Below, piece by piece: positions 8,483 through 17,133 of a stretch of DNA of 51,945 bases (its first letter is position 1; each line of letters starts with the position of its first letter). The notes beneath the pieces were generated by a model. The model saw only the letters and a program-made list of their open reading frames with translations, was not told the origin of the DNA and searched no databases. The DNA lies in NCBI GenBank assembly GCA_900549295.1, contig URNG01000005.1, positions 1 to 51,945 of the forward strand, given 5' to 3'. Source of the DNA: an uncultured Rhodocyclaceae bacterium (lineage in GTDB: Bacteria; Pseudomonadota; Gammaproteobacteria; Burkholderiales; Rhodocyclaceae). The translations under genes and the position numbers were made by a program.

Positions 8483-9493
8483 ATGCAGCTCAATTTCAAC
8501 AAGGAAATCGCTGGCCGCAGCGTCAGCCTGAAGCTGGGCTTCGTCATCGACCCTCTGGACAGCCGGCGGGCCTACAACGATCCGGCGGTGGCGCTGATGC
8601 GGGCGGCGCACAGCCACGGTCACGAGGTCTATGCGATCCAGGCGCCGACCCTGGGCTGGCACCAGCCCGCAAGCGGTCAGCCGGGCGGTGTGTTCGGTGA
8701 AGTGCTGCAACTGCATCTGCGTCCGGACGACCACGACTGGTACCGTGAAATCAGTCGCACATGGCGGCCCCTGCATTTTCTCGATGCGCTCATGGTCAGC
8801 CTCGATCCGCCTGCCGATGCCGAATTTTTCGCCGCCACCTGGCTGCTGGAACGGGCCGAAGCGGACGGGCTGCGCGTTTTCAATCGGCCACGGGCGCTGC
8901 GCGAGCATTCGGAAAAAATCGCCACCGCCGAATTTCCGCAATTTACCCCGACCACCCTGATTACCCGGCATCTCGGAAAACTGCGTGAATTCATCGACAA
9001 CGAGCGCGACGTGATCCTGAAACCGATCGACGGCGGGGCCAAGGTGCGCGTTTTCCGCGTGCATCGCAATGACCGCAACCGCAATGCCATTGCCGAATCG
9101 CTGACCGACGATGGCCGGCGCACCATCATCGCCCAGCGTTATTTGCCGGAAATCGACCAGGGCGACAAACGCATCCTGCTCATTGCCGGCAAGGCCGTTC
9201 CCTGGTGCCTGGCGCGCATTCCGCGTGCCGGCGAGACCCGTGGCAGCCTGGCTGCCGGAGGTACCGGCGTGGCGCAGGAACTATCGGCGCGGGATCGGGA
9301 AATCGCCGAAACCCTTGCGCCCATCCTGCTCAAGCGCGGTCTGTTGATCGTCGGACTCGACGTCATCGGCGATTTCCTCACCGGCATCAACGTCAGCCAT
9401 CCGTGCGGCATGACCGAACTGCGCCAGCAATGCGGTTTCGACGCGGCAGGCGCGACCATCAGCGCCATCGAACGGGCCTGCGGCCTGACCTGA
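8483..9493 (+). CDS. gshB: GshB-like glutathione synthetase, divergent active site
   Basis: A 336-aa ATP-grasp protein colinear with GshB: DPLDSRRAYND near 23, RPRALREHSEKIATAEFP at 135-152, the large loop IPRAGETRGSLAAGGTG at 246-262, and GLDVIGD at 291-297. Compared from memory with E. coli GshB, three parts differ. The RK before DPP is SL (106-107). The glycine-rich ATP loop DGMGGASIF is replaced by DGGAKVRVF (183-191). The Mg-binding Glu of TEINV is Gly301, while Asp293 and Asn303 remain. A GGGAGGT-like ribosome site precedes the start. It is either a diverged synthetase or a ligase of altered specificity within the gshA cluster. Confidence 0.75.
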   Translation: MQLNFNKEIAGRSVSLKLGFVIDPLDSRRAYNDPAVALMRAAHSHGHEVYAIQAPTLGWHQPASGQPGGVFGEVLQLHLRPDDHDWYREISRTWRPLHFLDALMVSLDPPADAEFFAATWLLERAEADGLRVFNRPRALREHSEKIATAEFPQFTPTTLITRHLGKLREFIDNERDVILKPIDGGAKVRVFRVHRNDRNRNAIAESLTDDGRRTIIAQRYLPEIDQGDKRILLIAGKAVPWCLARIPRAGETRGSLAAGGTGVAQELSARDREIAETLAPILLKRGLLIVGLDVIGDFLTGINVSHPCGMTELRQQCGFDAAGATISAIERACGLT

Positions 9494-9503
9494 ACGGCCT
9501 GCC

Positions 9504-9956
9504 TCATTCCGGCAGGCGCGAATCGATGAACAGGCTGACTGGCCCGTCGTTGACCAGCGCCACCTGCATGTCGGCGCCAAACACCCCGGTTGGCACGCTT
9601 TTTCCCGTAATTTCACTTAATTTGCCGACAAATTCGTCGAACAGCGGCGATGAAATTTCTCCGCGCGCAGCACGGCTCCAGGACGGTCGATTGCCCCTCT
9701 TGACCGAGGCATACAGGGTGAATTGCGACACCGCCAGAATGTCGCCGTCAATGTCCTGCACGCTGCGGTTCATCACTCCGTCGGCATCTGGAAAAAGGCG
9801 CATCCTGACGAGTTTTCCGGCCATCCAGTCGAGGTCGGCGCTGGTGTCATCGACCGCGAAACCCGCCAGCACCAGAAGGCCGGGGCCGATCTTGCCGACC
9901 GTCGTGCCCGCCACGCTGACCGCCGCCGAACGCACCCGCTGCACGATTACCCGCAT
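9504..9956 (-). CDS. dtd: D-aminoacyl-tRNA deacylase
   Basis: A 150-aa homodimeric editing enzyme that hydrolyses D-amino acids (and glycine) mischarged on tRNA. The start MRVIVQRV, the SQFTLYASVKRGNRPS block near residues 78-93 and the NDGPVS segment near 137-142 (Gly-cisPro region) are those of DTD. It overlaps the end of the HIT gene by about 10 bp and is presumably translated after it. It converges on the GshB-like gene with only 10 bp between the stops. Confidence 0.93.
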   Translation of the reverse strand: MRVIVQRVRSAAVSVAGTTVGKIGPGLLVLAGFAVDDTSADLDWMAGKLVRMRLFPDADGVMNRSVQDIDGDILAVSQFTLYASVKRGNRPSWSRAARGEISSPLFDEFVGKLSEITGKSVPTGVFGADMQVALVNDGPVSLFIDSRLPE

Positions 9957-10393
9957 GACAGCGCCCCGCGCAGGCGCGCCGCGTAGTCTTCCAGAACCGC
10001 CAGCCCCGGCTCCTTGCGCGGCCAGGAGAGTGCCACGCCGTCGGCTTCATGGCGCGGCACGACGTGCATATGCACATGAAACACCGTCTGCTCGGCCGCC
10101 TCGCCGTTACATTGCAGCAGGGTCAGGCCCGGCGGATCGAAAGCCGCCTGCACTGCCAGCCCGACCCGGTGCGCCGTGCGCATCAGCGCCGCCGCCTCGT
10201 CCGCCGTCAGGTCGAGCAGCGTCGCCGCGTGCCGCTTGTGCGTCACCAGCACATGCCCCGGATTGACCTGCCCCAGATCCATGAAAGCCAGCGTTTCGGC
10301 ATCCTCGAACACCCGCGCTGCCGGAATCTCGCCGGCAATCAGGCGGCAGAAAATACAGCTTCCCGGCGGGGAATCATCGACAAAAAAGGGCAT
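9947..10393 (-). CDS. HIT-family nucleotide hydrolase
   Basis: A 148-aa protein with the histidine-triad signature HVHMHVVP near residues 99-106 and an N-terminal CIFCRLIAGEIP segment with a CxxC pair. HIT proteins hydrolyse nucleoside phosphoramidates or dinucleoside polyphosphates. The ATG at 10391-10393 is preferred because GGAGG lies six to ten bases upstream; the frame also offers a GTG five codons earlier. It is co-oriented and overlapping with dtd, a common pairing of small housekeeping hydrolases. Confidence 0.85.
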   Translation of the reverse strand: MPFFVDDSPPGSCIFCRLIAGEIPAARVFEDAETLAFMDLGQVNPGHVLVTHKRHAATLLDLTADEAAALMRTAHRVGLAVQAAFDPPGLTLLQCNGEAAEQTVFHVHMHVVPRHEADGVALSWPRKEPGLAVLEDYAARLRGALSCG

Positions 10394-10487
10394 GCGGCGC
10401 TCCTCCACAGGGCTTTGTACTGGATGAAGCGGGCGAGCTTAAACCCGATCGGGCCGCCATGGCCAGCGCGATGGCCTGCGCGGGCGC

Positions 10488-11603
10488 TCAGGAAAGTCTG
10501 TCGTTCGGGATGAAAACCTGCCCGAGGTCGAGCGGATGGCCGTAGAGCCAGCCCTGGCCGAGTTCGATGTCGCAGCCGAGCAGTGCCGCGTGCTGGCCTT
10601 CGCTTTCGACGCCCTCGGCCAGTACCCGGCAACCCAGTTTGCGCAATCGTTCCGCCGTGTTCTGGATAGTGCCGATGAAAGGATTGCCACGGTCGGCGTT
10701 GCGGATGACCGTGATGCACAGCTTGACGATGTCCGGGCGCAGGATCTCGGCGGTGGCGAGGTCGGCAAAGCCGCAGCCGGTATCGTCGAGCGCGACGCGC
10801 AGATCCAGCCGGCGCAGGCGTTCGACGGCACCGCGCAATTCATCTGCCGCATCGAGCGGCAGATGTTCGGTCAACTCGAACACGACATCGTGGCGACCGG
10901 CCAGCGGCAGAACGTCCGCCGCCTGAACGAGCGCCCCGGGGCCGAGATTGATGGTCAGGAAGTGTTCCGCCCCGATCAATCCCTGTGTGCGTTCGAGCGC
11001 CAGACGGGCGCAGGCCAGTTCGGTTTCGATGCTCATGCCGGCGGCGCTGGCGGCGGCGAACAGATGATCGGGGCGTTCCAGCGGCGATCCGGAGGGGCCG
11101 CGCGACAAGGCTTCGAAACCCAGCAGGCGGCGATCCTTCAGGCGAACGATGGGCTGCACCACGGTGCGCAGGGCGTCGGTGCGGAGGATGCGTTCGATCT
11201 CGGCGGCGTCGCCGCTGTCCGGCGAGACGAGCGGATGCGTGGCGCCGGCTGGCAGGACGGCCAGTCTGGCCCGCACGCGCATGCCGGTGCCGACGCCGAA
11301 GATGTCGTTGAGCGTTTCGTCGATCAAGGTTCGCGCGGTCAGGTTGAGGTTGCGCAGGGTTTCTGCCGGATCGAGGGTGCCGTCGATGCGGAAGCGGGCG
11401 CTCCAGGTGCAGTGCTGGCCGTCGTGCTGGCGCTCGATGATTGCATGGTGTGCCAGCAGGTGTTCGATCAACGCCGCGCAGGCGGCGTCGAGATCGTCGA
11501 GCGCCTGTCTGGCAGCGGCTTCCCCGAAAATGTCGAACAGGCTCTGGCGGTCGGTGAGATCGATGATGAGACAGGCGGTATTGGGCATGGCGAGGCAGGG
11601 CAT
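10488..11603 (-). CDS. EAL-domain c-di-GMP phosphodiesterase with degenerate N-terminal domain
   Basis: A 371-aa cytosolic protein. The C-terminal 240 residues form an EAL domain. The catalytic set is present: Glu in GFEALSRGP, Asn in LTINLGP, Glu in FELTEH, the Asp pair in ALDDTG, Lys in DIVKLC, Glu in AEGVES and Gln in LGQGWLYG. It should therefore hydrolyse c-di-GMP, although DDFG has become DDTG. The first 130 residues look like a worn nucleotide-cyclase-like domain without a GGDEF motif. The start lies 20 bp after the MCP stop, so the two are probably one transcript. ATGs at 11603 and 11588 are both possible. Confidence 0.82.
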   Translation of the reverse strand: MPCLAMPNTACLIIDLTDRQSLFDIFGEAAARQALDDLDAACAALIEHLLAHHAIIERQHDGQHCTWSARFRIDGTLDPAETLRNLNLTARTLIDETLNDIFGVGTGMRVRARLAVLPAGATHPLVSPDSGDAAEIERILRTDALRTVVQPIVRLKDRRLLGFEALSRGPSGSPLERPDHLFAAASAAGMSIETELACARLALERTQGLIGAEHFLTINLGPGALVQAADVLPLAGRHDVVFELTEHLPLDAADELRGAVERLRRLDLRVALDDTGCGFADLATAEILRPDIVKLCITVIRNADRGNPFIGTIQNTAERLRKLGCRVLAEGVESEGQHAALLGCDIELGQGWLYGHPLDLGQVFIPNDRLS

Positions 11604-11622
11604 ATTTGGTGGTGGTTTCCCC

Positions 11623-13269
11623 TCAGTGCAGCTTGAAGTGCCTGATCTGCGCTTTCAGCGAATGCGAGATGTTTTCCAGATCGGCCATGGCCAGCGCATT
11701 GTCCTTCATCGCAGTGCTGGTTGCTGTCGACATGTGGGCAATGTCTTCGACGCGGTGCGCAATGTCCGCCGCGTTTTCTGCCTGCTGCGCGGTGGCGCGG
11801 GCAACTTCGCGGACATTATGCAGCGAACCCTGCGCCTGGCGGTGGATTTCGCCGAGCATGCGCGTGGCTTCGTTGGCCAGTTCCAGTCCCTTTTCGACCT
11901 GCGGCGCAGCGGTGTCCATGGCCGTTACCGAATGCTGGGTTTCGGTCTGGATGATCTGGATCATCTGGGCAATCTCGGCGGTGGCGCTGCTGGTGCGCTC
12001 GGCCAGCTTGCGCACTTCATCGGCGACCACCGCGAAGCCGCGCCCGGCTTCACCGGCGCGGGCGGCCTCGATGGCTGCGTTGAGGGCGAGCAGATTGGTC
12101 TGTTCGGCGATTTCCTTGATGACGCTGGCGATACCGCCGATATTCTCGGAACGTTGCTGCAGGCTGCGGATTTGCGCGCAGGAAAGCGTGACGGTTTCTG
12201 CGATACGGGCTATTTCGACGGCGGCGTCGCTCACCAGGCGGCTGCCCTGTTCCGAAAGATCGGCAGTGAGTGCCGAATTTTCCTCCGTCTGCCGCGCAAT
12301 TTGCGAGACTTCGCCGATGCTGTGATTCATCTGTTCGATGCCGGCGGCAGACGCCGACGATGCGCTGGCCTGCCGTGCGGCGGCGCTGTCGGCGGCGCGC
12401 GAGGCTTCGCCGACCTGGGTGGCCTTGTCGAACAGATTGTCGGTGGCCGTACCGATTTCGGCGAACAATTGCCGCAACTGTTCCTGCATGGCGGCAACGG
12501 CGGCAAGCATGCTTTCAGGATGGCTGGCGGTGATCGACGTGCTCAGGTCGCCGGCAGCGATGCGGGCGACGATGCGGGCGGTTGCCTCCGGCTCGCCACC
12601 CAGCGCGAGCTTCAGGCGGCGGGTGATGCGCCAGGCGACGATGCCGCTGATCAGCATCGCCAGAGCGCACAGGCTGATCATCAGCAGCGCGAATTGTTCG
12701 GCCACGGTGCGGGCGCGAGTGGTGGCCGTCTGATTCTTTTCTTCCTGGTAATCGATGAAACGGTTGATCGCCGCCAGCCAGTCACTCAGCGCCGGGCGTG
12801 CCTGCGCCAGCAGGATGCGGCGCGCGCTTTCGGTATCACCGCCCTGGCGGGCGGCGATCACCTGTCCGGCCAGCGGCAGGGTACGCGCTTCGACCGCCTT
12901 GATGGCCTGCAGCAGCGCTTTTTCTTCTGCCGGAATGGCCGGATCGGTAGCGAAGATCGCATCGAGCGCGGTGGCCGCATCGCGATAAAAGGCAGCCAGA
13001 CGGTCGATTTCGACCAACGCGGCGTTCAGTTCTTCCGGCGTTTCGACCAACGTCACGTCGCGCAGGCTGATGGCGCGATCATGGACGCTGCCGCGGAAAT
13101 TGATCGCATAGCGCTGCTTGACGGCATTGATGTCGGTGATTTCGGTCAGCGTCCGCTCGATGAAACCGACTTTCTGGATACCGAAGCCGGTAAGAACGAT
13201 CATCAGCGCCAGAACCAGGCCGAAGCCGAGTGCCAGGCGCGTGCTGATGGGCATTGCAGGTGATTGCAT
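11623..13269 (-). CDS. Methyl-accepting chemotaxis protein
   Basis: A 548-aa transmembrane receptor. TM1 is at about 9-31 and TM2 at about 192-214, framing a helical, Ala/Glu-rich periplasmic domain like the four-helix-bundle MCP sensors. A HAMP segment (about 215-270) leads to the cytoplasmic coiled coil, whose hairpin tip (EIAEQTNLLALNAAIEAA, from 386) binds CheA/CheW. No C-terminal pentapeptide for CheR/CheB tethering is present; it ends QIRHFKLH. The ATG at 13267-13269 is chosen because it precedes the hydrophobic helix directly. The ligand is unknown. Confidence 0.9.
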   Translation of the reverse strand: MQSPAMPISTRLALGFGLVLALMIVLTGFGIQKVGFIERTLTEITDINAVKQRYAINFRGSVHDRAISLRDVTLVETPEELNAALVEIDRLAAFYRDAATALDAIFATDPAIPAEEKALLQAIKAVEARTLPLAGQVIAARQGGDTESARRILLAQARPALSDWLAAINRFIDYQEEKNQTATTRARTVAEQFALLMISLCALAMLISGIVAWRITRRLKLALGGEPEATARIVARIAAGDLSTSITASHPESMLAAVAAMQEQLRQLFAEIGTATDNLFDKATQVGEASRAADSAAARQASASSASAAGIEQMNHSIGEVSQIARQTEENSALTADLSEQGSRLVSDAAVEIARIAETVTLSCAQIRSLQQRSENIGGIASVIKEIAEQTNLLALNAAIEAARAGEAGRGFAVVADEVRKLAERTSSATAEIAQMIQIIQTETQHSVTAMDTAAPQVEKGLELANEATRMLGEIHRQAQGSLHNVREVARATAQQAENAADIAHRVEDIAHMSTATSTAMKDNALAMADLENISHSLKAQIRHFKLH

Positions 13270-13303
13270 GGTTTTTTCCAATGAGAGGTGAAGGGGGGCG
13301 GGT

Positions 13304-13822
13304 TCAGGCATGCAATGCCCATCCGTCGACATGCGGCTGCGACGGTTCCCGGCTGCGTTGCCAGTCGAGCAGGTATGGCAGCAAGCTGCCGACGACGGCG
13401 AAAAACATCAGCAGATCCCCCGGCTTGTCGACCAGATGGTGCGCGCCGCCGGCCCGGGCGGCTGCCATTTCGGCGGCGGAACAATCGGCACAGAGCAGGA
13501 TGACGGGCAAGCTGGACAAGGCCGGGTCGGCTTGCAGGGCGGCCAGGCATTCCAGACCGCCCATCTCCGGCATGTGCAGATCGAGCAAAACCCCATCCGG
13601 GCGCGGGTTGGCTGGGTCGAGTAGAAAATCCAGGGCGGCGCGGCCGTGGGGGACATGGTGTACTTTGACGGGCATGTCGCAGGCGCGAAAACCGAGGTGG
13701 ATCCGATGGGCGTCCCGCACTTGATCCGTGGCCAGCAAGATCCGTAACGGCAGGCAGGGTGCGGGCAGGGGCGGCAGGGTGGGGATCGAGGGGGGCGCGG
13801 ACCGTGGGCGCTGTGGTGTCAT
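13304..13822 (-). CDS. Single-domain response regulator with partly degraded acidic pocket
   Basis: A 172-aa protein: a Pro-rich N-terminal tail of about 25 residues, then a receiver domain. The phosphoacceptor Asp81 (LLDLHMP) and Lys133 (VDKPG) are present. The usual acidic pair is reduced to TD (32-33), and the switch Thr/Ser position reads CAD (111-113). Its ATG overlaps the stop of the histidine kinase gene (ATGA) and GAGG lies just upstream, so it is translationally coupled to the kinase and is probably its partner. The lost residues suggest weak or atypical phosphorylation. Confidence 0.8.
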   Translation of the reverse strand: MTPQRPRSAPPSIPTLPPLPAPCLPLRILLATDQVRDAHRIHLGFRACDMPVKVHHVPHGRAALDFLLDPANPRPDGVLLDLHMPEMGGLECLAALQADPALSSLPVILLCADCSAAEMAAARAGGAHHLVDKPGDLLMFFAVVGSLLPYLLDWQRSREPSQPHVDGWALHA

Positions 13823-15621
13823 GTCAGCCTCGCGGGCAGCAGGTCGGTTTCGGGTGGTGGGCTGTTTGGCGTCAGGCTTTTTGCCAGCGGCAACTGAAAA
13901 CAGAAGCTGCTGCCTTGGCCTTCCCCGGGCGATTCCGCCCAGATTTTGCCTTTGTACTGTTCGACGATCTTGCGGCACACGGCCAGGCCGATACCTGTGC
14001 CCTCGTAGCGCTCGCGGCTGTGCAGGCGCTGGAAGATCTGGAACAGACGGCTGATTTGTCCGGGCGCAATGCCGATACCGTTGTCACTGATACAGCAGCG
14101 CCAGGCGTTTTTTTCCAGTGCGCCGCTGATGCGGATGCGGGGTGTCCGTTCGGGGTGGCGGAATTTGAGCGCGTTGCCGACCAGGTTCTGCATCAGGCGC
14201 ACCACGTCATCGCGCCGGGCATGGAGCGCCGGCCATTCGCCGTCGACCTCGATTTCGGCGTCCGTTTCTGCATTGATTTCGCCCTGGCCGGGGTACAGGT
14301 AGAGCAGGGCTTCGGTAAGCGCGGCGCGGCTGGCAAAGGTGCTGACGTTTCCGTCCTTGCCGATGCGGGAATAATCGAGCAGGCCGACCAGCATGGTATC
14401 GAGATGCTTCGCGCCATCGATGGCGTATTGGAAATAGCACCGGTTTTTGTTGTCGAGATGCCCGGCAAGAGAGCTTTCGATCACTTGCAGGTAGCTCGAA
14501 ACCATGCGTACAGGGTGGCGCATGTCGTGCGAAATGCCGTAGCTGAATTGCTCCAGTTCGGCATTGGCGCGTTCCAGGGCCATGTTCTGCTCTTGCAGTT
14601 CGGCATGCACGGCGACCAGGTTTTTCTCGGCCCGGGCCATGTGGCGCAGGGCCAGTCCTACGCCGCTGAGCAGCAGGAATACCAGGGCGCAGGCCAGGAT
14701 TGCCTCGTGCCGCCAGACCATGAGGAAATCCTTTTCGGCCAGTGCCACCTGGACATAGAAAGGATAGGCGGCGAGTTGCTGAAAGCTTGCCAGACGCCGG
14801 ACGCCATCGGTACTCGCCACCAGGCGCAGGCTGCCGCGTCTTTCGCCGGCCTCGATGTGCTGCCGGACGGGATTGCCGGGCGGCAAGGGGCGGTTGAAAT
14901 CCTCGATGTTGAGCGGCGGCACGCGCTGGATCAGTTTGAAATCGTCGTTGCGCCGCAGAAGGATGGCGCCGTTGGAGCCGAGATCGATCATGCTGCCGTG
15001 GTGCGCCCCGAACCCGTGACTGTCGCCGGCATCGGGCAAATCCGGGCGCTTGGAGGCGATGCCGCCCAGGCGTCGGGCGAGCGTATCGACGTCGATCGTG
15101 GCGCTGATGACCCCCCGTAGCTGTCCTTCCGGGCCGCGAATGGCGCGTAGCTGTGAAATCGAGCGGCGTCCGGTGGCACGGGTGATCTGCGCTTCCGAGA
15201 AGCTGCGCGTGGCGTCCGTATTGAGCAGGTGCAGAAAATGCGCCCGGTCGCCGATCGAGAAGGGCTGGGTTTTTTCAGAGGCCAGCCGCAACACGCCCTG
15301 CGCATCGAAGATGTAGATGCCGCTCAACAGGTCGAAATGTCCGACCTGACGCGCCAGGTGCGGCGCGATGCGTGCTCCGTCCGCCGCATTGCCTGGGCGG
15401 AGCATGGCGGGCGTCACTTCATCCGCGATCAGGCCCAGGGTGCCGTCGATGCGCGCGAAATCGTCGTACAGGCGCGAGGCGATGATTTCAGTCAGATTGC
15501 GCGTCGCCGTTTTTGCCGCGCCGATGGCGTGCTGCCAGGAAGACCAGAGAAACACCCCGAGCAGACCCAGCACGCACAGACTGGCAGCGAGAAAAAAGCG
15601 CAGGGTGGCCGGTGGCTTCAT
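13819..15621 (-). CDS. Membrane sensor histidine kinase
   Basis: A 600-aa kinase. TM1 (about 7-27) and TM2 (about 307-327) bracket a 280-residue extracytoplasmic sensor region of Cache-like size, with segments such as GIYIFDAQGVLRLAS near 101-115. A short coiled coil leads to the dimerisation domain with the phospho-acceptor His365 (FSYGISHDMRHP). The ATPase domain has the N-box Asn483, DNGIG at 513-517 and GTGIGL at 541-546. The H-box style is that of Cph1-type kinases, which usually phosphorylate small receiver-only partners like the overlapping downstream gene. Confidence 0.88.
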   Translation of the reverse strand: MKPPATLRFFLAASLCVLGLLGVFLWSSWQHAIGAAKTATRNLTEIIASRLYDDFARIDGTLGLIADEVTPAMLRPGNAADGARIAPHLARQVGHFDLLSGIYIFDAQGVLRLASEKTQPFSIGDRAHFLHLLNTDATRSFSEAQITRATGRRSISQLRAIRGPEGQLRGVISATIDVDTLARRLGGIASKRPDLPDAGDSHGFGAHHGSMIDLGSNGAILLRRNDDFKLIQRVPPLNIEDFNRPLPPGNPVRQHIEAGERRGSLRLVASTDGVRRLASFQQLAAYPFYVQVALAEKDFLMVWRHEAILACALVFLLLSGVGLALRHMARAEKNLVAVHAELQEQNMALERANAELEQFSYGISHDMRHPVRMVSSYLQVIESSLAGHLDNKNRCYFQYAIDGAKHLDTMLVGLLDYSRIGKDGNVSTFASRAALTEALLYLYPGQGEINAETDAEIEVDGEWPALHARRDDVVRLMQNLVGNALKFRHPERTPRIRISGALEKNAWRCCISDNGIGIAPGQISRLFQIFQRLHSRERYEGTGIGLAVCRKIVEQYKGKIWAESPGEGQGSSFCFQLPLAKSLTPNSPPPETDLLPARLT

Positions 15622-15951
15622 GGCAGAAACGGCGCGATGCAGATTTCAGCGCATTACCTCGAGATGGCGCGCAAGCTGACGTACCATCCGGCAAATTTGC
15701 CATGCGGCAAAAAGGGGCTTCGGCGGAGGGCTGGAAGGCTCGTTTTCATGGTGCGGCGTCGCTGGGAGAGGATCAAAACTGTACGTATCCGCGCTTCAGG
15801 GAGGCGGGAGCAAAACTTACATTTCTTTACAAGCCGAAGATAGCACTTAGGATAGGGGCTGATAATCCTCACGACGAGGTAGATACTACCTAATTCATGG
15901 TATTTTTCTCTCCTGAGTCGCCTGCTTGATTACTTGTTTCCATGTAAATAA
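15622..15951. promoter_or_regulatory. 330-bp divergent control region with perfect palindrome
   Basis: This non-coding stretch separates the leftward kinase operon from the rightward REC-PAS-LuxR gene and must hold both promoters. It is AT-richer than the flanks from about 15770. A perfect palindrome AGGTAG-ATA-CTACCT lies at 15877-15891, about 60 bp before the regulator's start, suited to a dimeric LuxR/NarL-type protein such as the product of that gene. I see no confident -35/-10 pair and no small ORF with a good ribosome site. Confidence 0.45.
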
Positions 15952-17034
15952 ATGCCAGTAGATACGCCCTTCCTGCAAATCCTTATCATCGAAGACGATC
16001 CCGGTGACTACGGTCTGGTCGCCCTTGCCTTGCAGAAGATACAAATGGCCGGCGGGCTTGCGCCGGGAGTGCGCTGGGCGACGAATCTGGCCGAAGGCAT
16101 CGCTCTGGCGGATGTGGTGAACCCGGATCTCGTCCTGCTCGATCTGAACTTGCCGGATTCCGGCCGGCTGTCTTCCCTGACGACGCTGCTCGACGCCCTG
16201 CCCGGTCTGCCGGTGATCGTGCTGACCGGGCACGATGATGAGCATCTGGCGATGGTGGCACTGGACAACGGTGCCCAGGATTACCTGGTCAAAGGGCAAT
16301 TCGACGCTGCAATGCTCGCCCGGGCGGTGCGCTACGCGCTGGCCCGCAGCCGCTTGGAAGCGCGCACGCAGTTGTTTCAGGCGGCGCTGGAAGCCAGCGC
16401 CGAATCCATTCTGATCTCCGATATCGAGGGCCGCATCCAGTGGTGCAATCCGGCATTCGAGAAAATGACGGGCTATTCGGCAGCAGAGGCGACAGGACGA
16501 ACGCCCGGCGAATTGCTGAAATCCGGCCAGAGCGACGCGGCGTTTTACCAGCAGATGTGGGAAACCATCCTGGCCGGACGGGTATGGCGGGGAGAGCTGG
16601 TCAATCGCGACAAAAATGGCCGTTTTTACGACCAGATGCTGTCGATTGCCCCGGTGCTGGGGCGTAGTGGCGCGCTCTGCAATTTCGTTGCCGTGATGTA
16701 CGACATCACCGACCGCAAGCGTTTGATGCTGGACGGCACCGACCTGTTGCGCAAGATCGAAGGGCTGATCCAGCGTGTCAGTCGCCTGGATGAGGACAAG
16801 CGGGAGGAAACGCTGCCAGCCCCGGCGAGCAGCAGACTGAGTGCGCGGCAGCGTGAAATCCTCGATCTGGTGACACAGGGCATGACATCGACGGAAATCG
16901 CGCAGCAACTGCAAATTTCGCCCGCCACGGTGGTCACGCATCGCCGCGACCTGATGCGCAAACTCAACGTGCGCAGCGTTGCGCAACTGGCCCGCCATGC
17001 GCTGGAAAATTCGCTGCTCGGAAAGCCGCGCTAG
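15952..17034 (+). CDS. REC-PAS-LuxR hybrid response regulator
   Basis: A 360-aa transcription regulator. The receiver domain is canonical: acidic pair Glu14/Asp15/Asp16 (IIEDDPGD), phospho-Asp64 (LLDLNLP), Thr92 and Lys114. A PAS domain occupies about 137-258 (ALEASAESILISD start, NRDKNGRFYDQ core). A LuxR/NarL helix-turn-helix follows at about 297-350 (LSARQREILDLVTQGMTSTEI). A PAS sensor between receiver and output is less usual than REC-HTH and implies a second input. It lies divergent from the kinase/response-regulator pair and may be an alternative target of that kinase. The upstream palindrome could be its own operator. Confidence 0.85.
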   Translation: MPVDTPFLQILIIEDDPGDYGLVALALQKIQMAGGLAPGVRWATNLAEGIALADVVNPDLVLLDLNLPDSGRLSSLTTLLDALPGLPVIVLTGHDDEHLAMVALDNGAQDYLVKGQFDAAMLARAVRYALARSRLEARTQLFQAALEASAESILISDIEGRIQWCNPAFEKMTGYSAAEATGRTPGELLKSGQSDAAFYQQMWETILAGRVWRGELVNRDKNGRFYDQMLSIAPVLGRSGALCNFVAVMYDITDRKRLMLDGTDLLRKIEGLIQRVSRLDEDKREETLPAPASSRLSARQREILDLVTQGMTSTEIAQQLQISPATVVTHRRDLMRKLNVRSVAQLARHALENSLLGKPR

Positions 17035-17101
17035 CATGCCGGCCCCCGGTCTTGCCGATTTGATTTGACGCGGTGTGGCGCACTGTATAGATTAAGTTTC
17101 C

Positions 17102-17116
17102 CTTGGTTATGCCAAG
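17102..17116. promoter_or_regulatory. Inverted repeat upstream of LysR-type gene
   Basis: CTTGG-TTATG-CCAAG, with perfect 5-bp arms, ends 17 bp before the LysR-family start codon. Its size and position fit an autoregulatory LysR site. There is no direct evidence of binding. Confidence 0.35.
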
Positions 17117-17133
17117 ATAAACATCAGCAAAAG

